Source of the DNA: Candidatus Saccharimonadota bacterium
GTDB lineage: Bacteria; Patescibacteriota; Saccharimonadia; Saccharimonadales; Saccharimonadaceae
Assembly: GCA_017511685.1 (NCBI GenBank)
Contig: JAFWJE010000009.1
Coordinates: 1 to 51,462, forward strand
Direction: 5' to 3'
DNA length: 51,462 bases
The notes beneath the pieces were generated by a model, which worked only from the letters and a program-made list of their open reading frames with translations, had not been told where the DNA came from and ran no database searches. This document shows positions 1 to 7,714 of this stretch, piece by piece (position 1 is the stretch's first letter; every line of letters begins with the position of its first letter). Made by a program: the position numbers and the translations under genes.

Positions 1-142
1 AATCAGTCTGGTACGGCTCGAGTACGCGTCCCATCCGCGGCGCAGAGCCGACTAACAGACTGATTTTTGACTTGACGTGAGCAAACCGTTCAGTAAAACC
101 GATGTGAGCAAAAACCTGTGAGACGGGACCCATTTATTTTTT
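1..142. repeat. Partial hairpin element (right half), cut by the window edge
   Basis: Bases 1-10 and 56-65 are perfect inverted repeats (AATCAGTCTG/CAGACTGATT), with a second pairing 14-19/45-50 (CGGCTC/GAGCCG) inside, forming a structured centre. To the right come three GTGA-containing boxes (76-80, 103-107, 117-121). The end, GAGACGGGACCCATTTATTTTTT (split here: GAGACGGGA at 120-128 then CCCATTTATTTTTT at 129-142), matches the right arm of the element at 26270-26416 with two substitutions. I infer the left half lies upstream of the window. The central stem followed by TTTTT (61-67) could also act as a terminator for an upstream gene. Confidence 0.55.
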
Positions 143-152
143 ACTTTAGGGG

Positions 153-181
153 TTGTTTTTTATTGACGAGTGTAGTATAAT
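153..181 (+). promoter_or_regulatory. Promoter for the rplC ribosomal operon
   Basis: A TTGTTT -35 (153-158) and a perfect TATAAT -10 (176-181) are separated by 17 bp. Transcription would start near 188 and give a leader of about 125 nt before rplC. It follows directly after the right arm of the hairpin element. Confidence 0.75.
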
Positions 182-187
182 AGAACC

Positions 188-314
188 GTATATTCTAATA
201 ATTAGAGCATACATTGCTAGACGCAAGAGTAAGTCGGCGCGTTTTACCAGATAGACGCAAAGAAACTGCTCATAAGTCTAGTTTCTGTAATGCTCATAAA
301 GGGAAAGGAAACAG
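188..314 (+). promoter_or_regulatory. Structured 5' leader of the rplC operon
   Basis: The untranslated leader contains a direct repeat TAGACGCAA (218-226 and 252-260), a direct repeat TGCTCATAA (267-275 and 291-299) and a 7-bp hairpin AGAAACT/AGTTTCT (261-267/280-286) whose loop holds the first TGCTCATAA copy. Ribosomal operon leaders often bind a product of their operon. Such a role here is inference only. A good Shine-Dalgarno (GGAAAGGA) ends the leader. Confidence 0.4.
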
Positions 315-932
315 ATGCAAGTCATCATCGGCACCAAAATTGGTATGACCCAGATCATCGGCAAAGATGGTATTGTTACCCCTGTAACAGTCCTTCAAGC
401 CGGCCCAGCCACTGTGACTCAGATAAAAACTGTCGAATCTGACGGTTATAATGCAGTGCAGCTTGGTTTTGGTCAGGGTAAGAATCTGAGCAAGTCGGTT
501 TCCGGCCACGTTAAGAAGGCTGGAGAAAAACTCGCACCATCAGTTCTAAAAGAATTTAGGACTGACAGCGAGCCAGAATTAAAAGTCGGCGACATCCTTA
601 CCGTTGAGAATTTCAACCTCGGCGACAAGGTCACTATCACCGGCACTTCTAAAGGTAAAGGCTTTGCTGGTACAGTCAAGCGCTGGAACTTCAACGAGTC
701 CAGAAATACCCATGGTTTCAAGGGTAATATTCGTCGCGTTGGTTCCATCGGTTCTATGTATCCACAGAAAGTCTTTAAGGGCAAACGTATGCCGGGCCGC
801 ATGGGTCACGATCAAGTCACCGTCAAAAACTTGGTAGTTGCCTATATCGATAAAGAAAATAACCTCTTAGGCGTCAAGGGCGCAGTCCCTGGTCCTAAGA
901 AGGGTATTGTAACCGTAGAGGGAAAGGAGTAA
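315..932 (+). CDS. rplC: 50S ribosomal protein L3
   Basis: L3 is an early-assembly 23S rRNA-binding protein near the peptidyl-transferase centre. The 205-residue product has the family start (MQVIIGTKIGMTQI) and the central loop with KGKGFAGTVKRWNF and the RMPGRMGHD signature that reaches toward the catalytic site. Length matches the family (about 205-210). The start is set by GGAAAGGA seven bases upstream. It is the first gene of the operon in this window. rpsJ (S10), which usually precedes it, is not in the 314 bases upstream. Confidence 0.97.
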   Translation: MQVIIGTKIGMTQIIGKDGIVTPVTVLQAGPATVTQIKTVESDGYNAVQLGFGQGKNLSKSVSGHVKKAGEKLAPSVLKEFRTDSEPELKVGDILTVENFNLGDKVTITGTSKGKGFAGTVKRWNFNESRNTHGFKGNIRRVGSIGSMYPQKVFKGKRMPGRMGHDQVTVKNLVVAYIDKENNLLGVKGAVPGPKKGIVTVEGKE

Positions 933-933
933 T

Positions 934-1548
934 ATGGCAGAAACTACTACATTATCAAAAGATGTCTTCGGTCTAGCCGTAGAAAACCACGAACTCGTAA
1001 AACTCGCTTACGATGCCTACCTAGCCAATTCCCGCAGCTCTCACGCTAAAACTTTGAAGCGTGGTGAAGTCCGCGGTGGTGGCAAAAAACCATGGAAGCA
1101 GAAAGGCACCGGTCGCGCTCGCTTTGGCAGCACCCGTAACCCTATCTGGCGCCACGGTGGTGTAGCCTTTGGCCGCACCGGCGAAGAGAACTTTGAAAAG
1201 AAAATCTCTCGCGAGTCCAAGAAAGTAGCTGTCCGCCAGGCTCTCTCTCTTAAAAACAAGGAGAAAGCAGTTGTCGTAATTGATAATTTCACTATCAAAA
1301 ACGGCAAAACTAAAGAAGCTACCAAAATCCTAGAAAATAATAAAATTGACAATAAGTCAAATATATTGCTTGTTGTTTCCGAAAAGAGCGACCTTGTCAT
1401 TCGTGCTACTTCTAATCTAGCTCATCTCAAGGCTGTTCGCCCAACTTATCTTAATGTTTTCGACATCATGAATGCCGATAAAATCGTTATCGTAAAAGAC
1501 ACAGTTAAGCCGGTAGAAAACTGGCTACTTGGAAAGGAGAACGCATAA
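934..1548 (+). CDS. rplD: 50S ribosomal protein L4
   Basis: L4 lines the peptide exit tunnel with a long loop. In this 204-residue protein the loop is recognisable around residues 45-85 (HAKTLKRGEVRGGGKKPWKQ, then KGTGRARFGSTRNPIW). The start follows AAAGGAG by a few bases and lies 1 nt after the rplC stop. Length is usual for the family. In many bacteria L4 autoregulates this operon through the leader. Nothing in the sequence proves that here. Confidence 0.97.
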   Translation: MAETTTLSKDVFGLAVENHELVKLAYDAYLANSRSSHAKTLKRGEVRGGGKKPWKQKGTGRARFGSTRNPIWRHGGVAFGRTGEENFEKKISRESKKVAVRQALSLKNKEKAVVVIDNFTIKNGKTKEATKILENNKIDNKSNILLVVSEKSDLVIRATSNLAHLKAVRPTYLNVFDIMNADKIVIVKDTVKPVENWLLGKENA

Positions 1549-2003
1549 TGGCCGCTAAGACTACTAAAACCTCCGCCAAAGACGTCAAAAAGAATCTGGA
1601 AAAAGCTCTCGGAGTGACCCTCATTCCGCGCGTTACCGAAAAAACCTACGCTGAGCAAGCTAAGCGCACCTACGCTTTCTTTGTTCCACTAGATGCCAGC
1701 AAACAAGCTGTTAAGAAGCTAGTTGAAGAACAATTTAGCGTTTCTGTCACTGACGTTCGCGTTTTGACCAGAAAAGGCAAAGCTACTCGCTACAGTAAAG
1801 GTAAACACGCCTATCCTGGCACCACTTATCGCCGTGATCATAAGTTGGCTTATGTCACCTTAAAAGATGGCGACAAAATTAAGGTGTTTGAAGAAGAGGA
1901 AGTGAAAGAGACTGATAAGAAAGCCGATAAAAAGGCTGAAAAAGAAGCTAAAGTATCCGCAAAGGCTGCTAAAAAAGCAGAAAAGAAAGGAAACGATAAA
2001 TAA
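1548..2003 (+). CDS. rplW: 50S ribosomal protein L23 with Lys/Ala-rich tail
   Basis: L23 sits at the tunnel exit and docks trigger factor and SRP. Residues about 20-110 carry the fold, including IPRVTEKTYAEQAKRTYAFF and the KAYVTLK-like C-terminal strand (KLAYVTLKDGDKIKVFEE). At 151 residues it is about 50 longer than usual. The excess is a low-complexity tail of Lys, Glu and Ala (about residues 115-151). It overlaps rplD by one base (TAATG), implying translational coupling. The tail is not a separate domain that I recognise. Confidence 0.95.
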   Translation: MAAKTTKTSAKDVKKNLEKALGVTLIPRVTEKTYAEQAKRTYAFFVPLDASKQAVKKLVEEQFSVSVTDVRVLTRKGKATRYSKGKHAYPGTTYRRDHKLAYVTLKDGDKIKVFEEEEVKETDKKADKKAEKEAKVSAKAAKKAEKKGNDK

Positions 2004-2839
2004 TGGCAATTAAAGCATATCGTCCAGTCACCCCTGCTCAGCGCCAGAAGACTACTCAGGACTTTGATGGTATCACCACTAAGAAACCATTAAAATCCTT
2101 GACTATGGCCAAAAAGCAACAGGCTGGCAAGAATAATCAGGGTCGGATTACCGTTCGCCATCGTGGCGGCGGCGTCAAGCGTCATTATCGCATCTTGACC
2201 CATAACCTACCAAAGAATCTTACCCTCACCGTTGAGGAAATTGAATACGATCCAAACCGCAGCGCTCGTATCGCTCGCGTCAAAGATCAGAACGGTAATT
2301 TCTACTATGTAATCGCTGATACCAAGATGGAAAAAGGCAACACTTTTGCCACTGGTGATGAAGCAGCCGTAGAAGAATCCAACCGTATGCCACTAGAGAA
2401 TATCCCAGTCGGTACTTTCGTTTACGCAATCGAACTTACCCCTGGCCGTGGCGCTCAGATGGTCCGCGCCGCTGGTTCATCCGCTCAGTTAATGGCTAAA
2501 GAGGACGGCTATGCCACCCTTAAGATGCCATCTGGCGAATTCAGAAAAGTTTTAAGTGTCTGCCAAGCTAGTATTGGTACCGTTGGCAACATCCAGCACC
2601 AGAATATTAAGAAAGGTGCTGCTGGCCGTAACCGCCGCAAGGGCATTCGCCCAACCGTCCGTGGTGTCGTGATGAACGCTACCGACCACCCACACGGTGG
2701 TGGTGACGGTGGCCGTCACGGTTCCGGTAAAGCTCCACGCACCCCTTGGGGTCAGTTGACACTTGGTTACCGTACTCGTCATAATAAGCAAACTAATAAA
2801 ATGATCGTGCGTAGTCGTCACGAAGGAAAGAGGAAATAA
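2003..2839 (+). CDS. rplB: 50S ribosomal protein L2
   Basis: L2 is a core 23S rRNA-binding protein required for subunit association and the peptidyl-transferase centre. The 278-residue product has the full N-terminal OB-like domain, the SH3-like domain and the hallmark C-terminal histidine motif ([17 protein letters not shown], about residues 227-243). Length is typical. The start overlaps the rplW stop (TAATG) and follows GAAAGGAAACG. Confidence 0.98.
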   Translation: MAIKAYRPVTPAQRQKTTQDFDGITTKKPLKSLTMAKKQQAGKNNQGRITVRHRGGGVKRHYRILTHNLPKNLTLTVEEIEYDPNRSARIARVKDQNGNFYYVIADTKMEKGNTFATGDEAAVEESNRMPLENIPVGTFVYAIELTPGRGAQMVRAAGSSAQLMAKEDGYATLKMPSGEFRKVLSVCQASIGTVGNIQHQNIKKGAAGRNRRKGIRPTVRGVVMNATDHPHGGGDGGRHGSGKAPRTPWGQLTLGYRTRHNKQTNKMIVRSRHEGKRK

Positions 2840-3132
2840 TGAGTAGAAGCTTAAAGAAAGGACCTTTTGTAGACTACAAACTACAAAAGAAAATCGAAGC
2901 CCTCTCTGCTGATGACCGCACCGTAGTTAAGACTTGGGCTCGTCAGTCTACCATTTCCCCAGAAATGGTCGGCCGTACTATTGCCGTTCATAATGGCAAA
3001 GTCCACGTTCCAGTATTCATCAGCGAGAATATGGTTGGTCACAAACTCGGTGAGTTTGCCCCAACTCGTAAGTTCCGCCGCCACGGTGGTAAGAAAGCAG
3101 CTGAAGCCGCTGCCGCGAAAGGAGCCGCATAA
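2839..3132 (+). CDS. rpsS: 30S ribosomal protein S19
   Basis: S19 binds the 16S rRNA head next to S13. The 97-residue product begins with the family hallmark [12 protein letters not shown] and contains the [16 protein letters not shown] and [11 protein letters not shown] motifs. A short Ala/Lys-rich end follows. It is coupled to rplB by a one-base stop/start overlap and to rplV by the same arrangement. Confidence 0.97.
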   Translation: MSRSLKKGPFVDYKLQKKIEALSADDRTVVKTWARQSTISPEMVGRTIAVHNGKVHVPVFISENMVGHKLGEFAPTRKFRRHGGKKAAEAAAAKGAA

Positions 3133-3524
3133 TGGAAAATACACATTTTGCGCATGTCTATATCAAGGGAGTTGACAGTATGCCTAGAAAGACTAGCGTT
3201 GTTGCTAGCCTCGCCCGCGATCGTTACGTCGCCGACGCTCTAGTTATTCTTGAAAACACCCCTCGCCGCGCCGCTCGTGCTGTTAAAAAAGCTATTGAGT
3301 CAGCTAACGCTAACCTATTAAACAGCGGAGTCTCTATCGATCCAAAAACCGTTCGTATCGCTAGAATTTCCGTTACTGCTGGTACCCGTATGCGTCGCTA
3401 CGTTCCAGCATCCCGCGGCCGCGCTTTACCATACGAGAAAGTCTCCTCCAACATCTTTGTCGAAGTTGCTGGTGAAGAGAAAGTGAAAAAAGCTGCCGCG
3501 TCAGCTAAGAAGGAGGAAAAGTAA
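3132..3524 (+). CDS. rplV: 50S ribosomal protein L22
   Basis: L22 extends a beta-hairpin into the exit tunnel. In this 130-residue product the hairpin lies around residues 80-105 (GTRMRRYVPASRGRA). I chose the ATG at 3132, not the internal ATG at 3180. AAAGGAG precedes it at a proper distance, it overlaps the rpsS stop, and residues 5-16 supply the first strand of the L22 fold that the shorter form would lack. A short Lys/Ala tail ends the protein. Confidence 0.93.
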   Translation: MENTHFAHVYIKGVDSMPRKTSVVASLARDRYVADALVILENTPRRAARAVKKAIESANANLLNSGVSIDPKTVRIARISVTAGTRMRRYVPASRGRALPYEKVSSNIFVEVAGEEKVKKAAASAKKEEK

Positions 3525-4150
3525 TGGGTCAGAAAGTTAATCCAGGGTCCTTCCGTCTCCAAATCAGCAAAGATTGGTCCTCTAAATGGTTTACCAAAAA
3601 GAGCGATTTCAAAAAATGGCTGGTAGAAGACGATAAAATCAGAGAGACTATTGAAGAGCGCTTCAAGTCTCGCCCAACTATTGCTAAAGTTAACATTGAG
3701 AGAAGCTCCAACCTCACCACTATTACCATCGTCACCGCTAAAGCTGGTGCCGTTATCGGTAAGCAAGGTGCTGGTATCAATGAGCTCAAGAAGGAACTCG
3801 AAAAGTTCACCTCTCAACCTGTTCGCATTAACGTCGAGGAAATTAAAAAACCAGAGCTAAACGCTAAGCTCGTCGCCGAAAACATCGGCTTCCAGCTCGG
3901 CAAGCGTATGAACTTCCGCCGCGCCGTCAAAATGGCCTGCCAGTCTACTATGGCTGCCGGTGCCAAAGGTGTTCGCATCGAAGTTGCTGGTCGCTTGAAT
4001 GGCGCAGAAATGTCTCGTCGCGAAAAGTTTATTGAAGGCTCCGTCCCTCTACATACTCTCCGCGCCGACATCGATTTCTACTGCCATCACGCCCCAACTA
4101 CTGCCGGTATCGTTGGCGTCAAGGTCTGGATTTATAAGGGGGAGAAGTAA
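3524..4150 (+). CDS. rpsC: 30S ribosomal protein S3
   Basis: S3 forms part of the mRNA entry tunnel and its helicase activity. The 208-residue product has the N-terminal segment, a KH type 2 domain with its GKQG loop (about residues 85-88, in AVIGKQGAGI), and the C-terminal S3 domain with the GRLNGAEMSRRE motif. Length is near the short end of the family (about 206-235). It overlaps rplV by one base. Confidence 0.97.
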   Translation: MGQKVNPGSFRLQISKDWSSKWFTKKSDFKKWLVEDDKIRETIEERFKSRPTIAKVNIERSSNLTTITIVTAKAGAVIGKQGAGINELKKELEKFTSQPVRINVEEIKKPELNAKLVAENIGFQLGKRMNFRRAVKMACQSTMAAGAKGVRIEVAGRLNGAEMSRREKFIEGSVPLHTLRADIDFYCHHAPTTAGIVGVKVWIYKGEK

Positions 4151-4152
4151 TT

Positions 4153-4572
4153 ATGGCAATTTTAGTACCAAAGAAAACACCACACCGCAAGGTTAGAAAA
4201 GGCAAAAACGAGGGCATAGCCACTCGTCTCACCAGCGTCGATTTCGGCGACTGGGGTCTTATGTCTCTAGATAACGAGCGCGTCAATTCTAAACAAATTG
4301 AGGCTGCCCGCCAAGCCATCACCCGCTATATTAAGCGTGGTGGTAAAATCTGGATTCGCATTTTCCCACACACTCCTGTTACCAAGAAACCTCTTGATGT
4401 CAAGATGGGTGGTGGTAAAGGTGAACCACAATTCTACGTCGCTAAGGTTAAAGCTGGCACCGTGATGTTTGAAATCGCCGATGTCACTGAAGAGCAAGCT
4501 AAAGAGGCGCTTCGCCTAGCTTCTCACAAGTTACCGGTTCGTTGCAAGATAATTAAGAAAGAGGAGTTTTAG
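4153..4572 (+). CDS. rplP: 50S ribosomal protein L16
   Basis: L16 contacts the A-site tRNA region of 23S rRNA. The 139-residue product has the basic N-terminus ([12 protein letters not shown]), the [20 protein letters not shown] segment and [15 protein letters not shown]. Length is normal. rpsQ starts 1 nt after its stop. The usual neighbour rpmC (L29) is therefore missing from this position, and L16 shows no extra domain that might replace it. Confidence 0.97.
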   Translation: MAILVPKKTPHRKVRKGKNEGIATRLTSVDFGDWGLMSLDNERVNSKQIEAARQAITRYIKRGGKIWIRIFPHTPVTKKPLDVKMGGGKGEPQFYVAKVKAGTVMFEIADVTEEQAKEALRLASHKLPVRCKIIKKEEF

Positions 4573-4573
4573 T

Positions 4574-4948
4574 ATGGCAAAGTCACTCATTGGTATTGTT
4601 TCCTCTGACAAACGTGACAAGACCATTACCGTCTCAATCGTTTCAAGAGAAACTCACCCTCTCTATCGCAAGCAGTACACGAAAACTCGTAAATATACCG
4701 CTCACGATGAGAAAAACGAAGCCAAAGCTGGCGATAAAGTCGAAATCGTCGCTTGCCGTCCGTTCGCTAAGACTGTTAGCTACAAGTTAGTCAAGGTCCT
4801 AGAGAAGTCTCACGGCACCGTTACTCTAAAAGAAGATGTTACTGACGTCAAGATGCCAGAAAAAGTTGGCGCTGACGCAGAAGCTAAAGCCGCTGCTAAG
4901 GCCGCTGCTAAGGCCGAAGAAGCATCTCAGAAAGAGGTAGAGGAATAA
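4574..4948 (+). CDS. rpsQ: 30S ribosomal protein S17 with Ala/Lys-rich tail
   Basis: S17 is an OB-fold protein that binds 16S rRNA early in assembly. Residues 1-80 hold the family pattern ([45 protein letters not shown]). The product is 124 residues against about 85 usual. The surplus is a C-terminal Ala/Lys/Glu tail from about residue 90. I checked whether the tail could be a fused L29 and saw no L29-like LRxQ motif. The start is preceded by AAAGAGG. Confidence 0.95.
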   Translation: MAKSLIGIVSSDKRDKTITVSIVSRETHPLYRKQYTKTRKYTAHDEKNEAKAGDKVEIVACRPFAKTVSYKLVKVLEKSHGTVTLKEDVTDVKMPEKVGADAEAKAAAKAAAKAEEASQKEVEE

Positions 4949-4949
4949 T

Positions 4950-5318
4950 ATGATCCAACAGGAAACTAGATTAAAAGTTGCTGACAACAGTGGCGCCAAA
5001 GAGCTTGGTGTAATCCGGGTCCTTGGTGGAACTCGCGCTCGCTATGCGAGTGTTGGTGATATTGTCACTGCCAGCGTTAAAGACGCATCCCCAACTGGGG
5101 CCGTTAAGAAAAAAGCCGTTGTTCGTGCCGTCATCGTCAGAACTCGCGCAGAGGTTCGTCGTCCAGATGGTTCTACCATCCGTTTTGACGACAATGCTGC
5201 CGTTCTTATTAATGACGACAAGACGCCAAAAGGTACACGTGTTTTCGGGCCAGTCCCTCGCGAATTACGTGAACGTGGTTTTTCTAAGATTATCAGTTTA
5301 GCACCGGAGGTACTCTAA
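4950..5318 (+). CDS. rplN: 50S ribosomal protein L14
   Basis: L14 lies at the subunit interface and contacts 16S helix 14. The 122-residue product has the family start [18 protein letters not shown] and the [17 protein letters not shown] and [12 protein letters not shown] motifs. Length is exactly typical. The start lies 1 nt after the rpsQ stop behind AGAGGTAGAGG. Confidence 0.98.
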   Translation: MIQQETRLKVADNSGAKELGVIRVLGGTRARYASVGDIVTASVKDASPTGAVKKKAVVRAVIVRTRAEVRRPDGSTIRFDDNAAVLINDDKTPKGTRVFGPVPRELRERGFSKIISLAPEVL

Positions 5319-5319
5319 T

Positions 5320-5547
5320 ATGGCACAGAATCTAAAAACCGGTGATACCGTTAAAATCATTTCCGGCGATAACAAAGGCAAAACTGGTAAAATCGTCAAG
5401 ATGGACGTAAAGGGCCACAAGGCTTTCATTGAAGGCATTGAAATCCGTGAACGCCACCTTAAAAAGACTCAGTTTAATCCCGCCGGTGGCAAGAAAACTA
5501 TTCACGTCGGCATTGACCTATCTAATCTTAAGAAGGAGGGCAAGTAA
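5320..5547 (+). CDS. rplX: 50S ribosomal protein L24 (short form)
   Basis: L24 is an assembly initiator near the tunnel exit. The KOW motif is clear at residues 8-34 (GDTVKIISGDNKGKTGKIVK). At 75 residues it lacks the usual C-terminal zinc-ribbon-like extension of the 100-residue family and contains no cysteine. It overlaps rplE by one base. The short form agrees with the general compaction of this genome. Confidence 0.94.
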   Translation: MAQNLKTGDTVKIISGDNKGKTGKIVKMDVKGHKAFIEGIEIRERHLKKTQFNPAGGKKTIHVGIDLSNLKKEGK

Positions 5548-6113
5548 TGGCTGAATATACTCCAAGACTCAAGGAGCGTTACGAAAAAGAAATCGAAAAA
5601 GCTCTGATGAAAGAGTTAAATATTAAAAATGTCAATCAAGTTCCAAAATTGGAAAAGATTGTCGTTTCCGCTGGTGTTGGTAAAAAACGTGAAGATAAGC
5701 GTTTTACTGAGACGGTAGAGCTTACCTTAGCTAAAATTACCGGCCAGGCCACCACTTCTCGTCTTGCTAAGAAGTCCATTGCTACTTTCAAGATTAGAAA
5801 AGGCATGGGCGCCCCTATTGGTTACCTTACCACCCTTCGCGGTGTCAAAATGTATGAATTTGTTGACCGCTTAATCAATATTACACTTCCACACGTCCGC
5901 GATTTTCACGGCGTGCCGACAAGTAGCTTTGATAAGCAAGGCAATTATAGCCTAGGTCTAAAAGAACAGACTGTATTCCCAGAGATTACCTTTGAGGATG
6001 CTGCCGTTCTCCATGGTCTAGAAATCACCTTTATTATTAAAAATGGTTCAAAAGAAGGGAGCAAGAAGTTGCTAGAACTCTTTGGTATGCCATTTGAGAA
6101 GGAGGAGAAGTAA
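5547..6113 (+). CDS. rplE: 50S ribosomal protein L5
   Basis: L5 binds 5S rRNA and contacts the P-site tRNA. The 188-residue product has the typical start ([11 protein letters not shown]), the [13 protein letters not shown] segment, [16 protein letters not shown]-like residues ([15 protein letters not shown]) and [15 protein letters not shown]. Length is a little over the usual 180. The start overlaps the rplX stop and follows AAGGAGG. Confidence 0.97.
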   Translation: MAEYTPRLKERYEKEIEKALMKELNIKNVNQVPKLEKIVVSAGVGKKREDKRFTETVELTLAKITGQATTSRLAKKSIATFKIRKGMGAPIGYLTTLRGVKMYEFVDRLINITLPHVRDFHGVPTSSFDKQGNYSLGLKEQTVFPEITFEDAAVLHGLEITFIIKNGSKEGSKKLLELFGMPFEKEEK

Positions 6114-6114
6114 T

Positions 6115-6384
6115 ATGGCTAAGAAATCAGCTGTCCTCCGTGATCAAAAACGGCAGAAAATGTACGACAAATATAAAGACAAGCGTGCTGCATTAAAGGC
6201 CGCTGGTGACCTTGAAGGTTTGCAGAAACTCCCAAGGAACTCCAGCCCAACCCGTCTCAAAAACCGCGATTTACTAGATGGTCGTCCTCGTGGTTATATG
6301 CGTCGCTTTGGACTTTCCCGTATTAATTTCCGTGAAAAAGCAAGCAAGGGCGAAATCCCTGGTGTAACAAAGAGTAGCTGGTAA
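6115..6384 (+). CDS. rpsN: 30S ribosomal protein S14, zinc-free long type
   Basis: S14 binds the 16S rRNA head. I placed the start at 6115 ([13 protein letters not shown]), behind AAGGAGGAGAAG. A longer frame from 6082 would overlap rplE. The 89-residue product carries [21 protein letters not shown] and the C-terminal [18 protein letters not shown]. It has no CxxC pairs, so it is the C-minus, zinc-independent type rather than the 61-residue zinc type. Confidence 0.96.
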   Translation: MAKKSAVLRDQKRQKMYDKYKDKRAALKAAGDLEGLQKLPRNSSPTRLKNRDLLDGRPRGYMRRFGLSRINFREKASKGEIPGVTKSSW

Positions 6385-6399
6385 GGAGAAAGGAGCAAT

Positions 6400-6801
6400 A
6401 TGTCATTACAATCTACTGATCAAATCGCCGACCTCATTACCCGCATCAGAAACGCTATTCAGGTTGGCAAAACCGAAATCCGCGTACCAACTTCCAAATT
6501 GAAAGTTGCCGTTGTGGAAGGTTTAAAGAAGGCTAACTACATTGCTGATTACGATGTCGAGAAATCCGCTCCACGCGACATTCTCCACGTTGTTATCAAT
6601 AAAGACGGTGAAGCCGCTAAAATTAACGAGATTACCAAGATTTCTAAACCAGGCCGCAGAATCTACACTTCTGCCGACGACATCCCAACCGTCAAATCCG
6701 GTCGCGGTATCGTCCTCATCTCCACCTCTAAAGGCGTGATGAACGGCAAAGAAGCTAAGAAGCTCCGCCTTGGTGGCGAAATCCTCATCCGCGTTTGGTA
6801 A
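6400..6801 (+). CDS. rpsH: 30S ribosomal protein S8
   Basis: S8 binds the 16S central domain and in many bacteria represses the spc operon. The 133-residue product shows DQIADLITRIRNAIQVGK, the central PGRRIYTSADDIP motif and the C-terminal GIVLISTSKGVMNGKEAKKLRLGGEIL signature (GRGIVLISTS then GVMNGKEAKK). Length is normal. It follows rpsN by 15 nt with AAGGAGAAAGGAG, and its final codons contain the -35 of an internal promoter. Confidence 0.97.
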   Translation: MSLQSTDQIADLITRIRNAIQVGKTEIRVPTSKLKVAVVEGLKKANYIADYDVEKSAPRDILHVVINKDGEAAKINEITKISKPGRRIYTSADDIPTVKSGRGIVLISTSKGVMNGKEAKKLRLGGEILIRVW

Positions 6802-6823
6802 AATCACCAAACTATGGTATAAT
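6795..6823 (+). promoter_or_regulatory. Internal promoter upstream of rplF
   Basis: TTGGTA (6795-6800), 17 bp, then TATAAT (6818-6823) with a TGG extension. The -35 overlaps the last rpsH codons. It would allow rplF-rplR-rpsE-rplO to be transcribed apart from the upstream genes. Confidence 0.75.
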
Positions 6824-6847
6824 ATAATAAATTAAGAAAGGAATACA

Positions 6848-7384
6848 ATGAGTCGTATCGGAAAACTACCTGTTGACATTCCAGCAGGCGTGACAATTAC
6901 GGTCGAGAGCAGTGAAATCACTGTTGCCGGCCCTAAAGGCACGCTTAAGGTTCCTGTCCAACAGAATACTACCACTAAGGTAGAAGAGAACAAAATCGTA
7001 GTTACTCGCAAAGACGACGAGCCAGATTCTAAAGCCTGGCACGGCCTCCAGCGGGCGCTACTTCAGAACGCCGTTACTGGTGTTACTAAAGGTTTCGAAA
7101 AGAAACTTGAAATTAATGGTGTTGGCTTCCGTCTATCTGGCGGCGGCAAACAGATTGAGATGGCCCTTGGCTTCTCTCACCCTGTTAAATACACCGCTCC
7201 AGATGGTATCGAGCTAAAAGTTGACAAGATGGAAATCACCGTTTCCGGCATCGACAAACAGCTCGTTGGCCAAGTCGCGGCTGAAATCCGCGCCCTTAAG
7301 AAACCAGAGCCATACAAGGGTAAAGGCATCAAATATGTTGATGAACGCATTATCCGTAAGGCTGGAAAGGCAGGTAAGAAATAA
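6848..7384 (+). CDS. rplF: 50S ribosomal protein L6
   Basis: L6 lies near the GTPase-associated centre. The 178-residue product begins MSRIGKLPVDIPAGV and has two related halves, with GVTKGFEKKLEINGVGFR in the middle and PEPYKGKGIKYVDERIIRKAGKAGKK at the end (PEPYKGKGIKY is the family signature). Length is typical. It has its own promoter 25 nt upstream and a Shine-Dalgarno AGAAAGGA. Confidence 0.98.
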   Translation: MSRIGKLPVDIPAGVTITVESSEITVAGPKGTLKVPVQQNTTTKVEENKIVVTRKDDEPDSKAWHGLQRALLQNAVTGVTKGFEKKLEINGVGFRLSGGGKQIEMALGFSHPVKYTAPDGIELKVDKMEITVSGIDKQLVGQVAAEIRALKKPEPYKGKGIKYVDERIIRKAGKAGKK

Positions 7385-7713
7385 TGAAAGCTGAGTATCG
7401 CAAAAATCGTACCCGTGCTAAAATCCACGGTACCGCCACTCGTCCACGTCTCACCGTTTACATCAGCAATCTTCATGTAACGGCCCAGATTATCGACGAT
7501 GACAAGAAAGTCACTTTGGCTTACGCTACTACTGTTGGCAGCAAAATGACCGGCACTATGACCGAAAAAGCTGCAAACATCGGCAAAGAAATTGCCGAAA
7601 AAGCCAAAAAGGCAAAAGTAAAAACCGTAGTCTTTGACCGTGGTTCAAGAGCCTACGCTGGTCGTATGTCTGCTCTCGCCGACGCCGCCAGAAAAGAAGG
7701 ATTGGAGTTCTAA
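7384..7713 (+). CDS. rplR: 50S ribosomal protein L18
   Basis: L18 binds 5S rRNA with L5. The 109-residue product has the RxRxKIHGTATRPRLTVYISN pattern (KIHGTATRPRLTVYIS), then VVFDRGSRAYAGRMSALADAARKEGLEF, the family C-terminus. The N-terminus is a little shorter than the usual 115-120 residues. It overlaps rplF by one base. Confidence 0.97.
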   Translation: MKAEYRKNRTRAKIHGTATRPRLTVYISNLHVTAQIIDDDKKVTLAYATTVGSKMTGTMTEKAANIGKEIAEKAKKAKVKTVVFDRGSRAYAGRMSALADAARKEGLEF

Positions 7714-7714
7714 T

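Noticed and set aside
1-65. A tRNA or tmRNA end at the window start
   Set aside because: The stems do not fit a cloverleaf and there is no T-arm. It fits the centre of a hairpin element better.
163-181. TTGACG (163-168) as the -35 for rplC
   Set aside because: The spacer to TATAAT would be 7 bp. TTGTTT at 153 gives 17 bp.
473-802. Open frames of 70-190 codons opposite the ribosomal protein genes (for example 473-802, 3398-3817, 7556-8131 on the minus strand)
   Set aside because: They are shadows of strongly coding genes on the other strand, lack ribosome-binding signals and have odd compositions.
4840-4948. L29 fused to the C-terminus of S17
   Set aside because: The tail is only Ala/Lys/Glu repeats with no L29 helix motifs.
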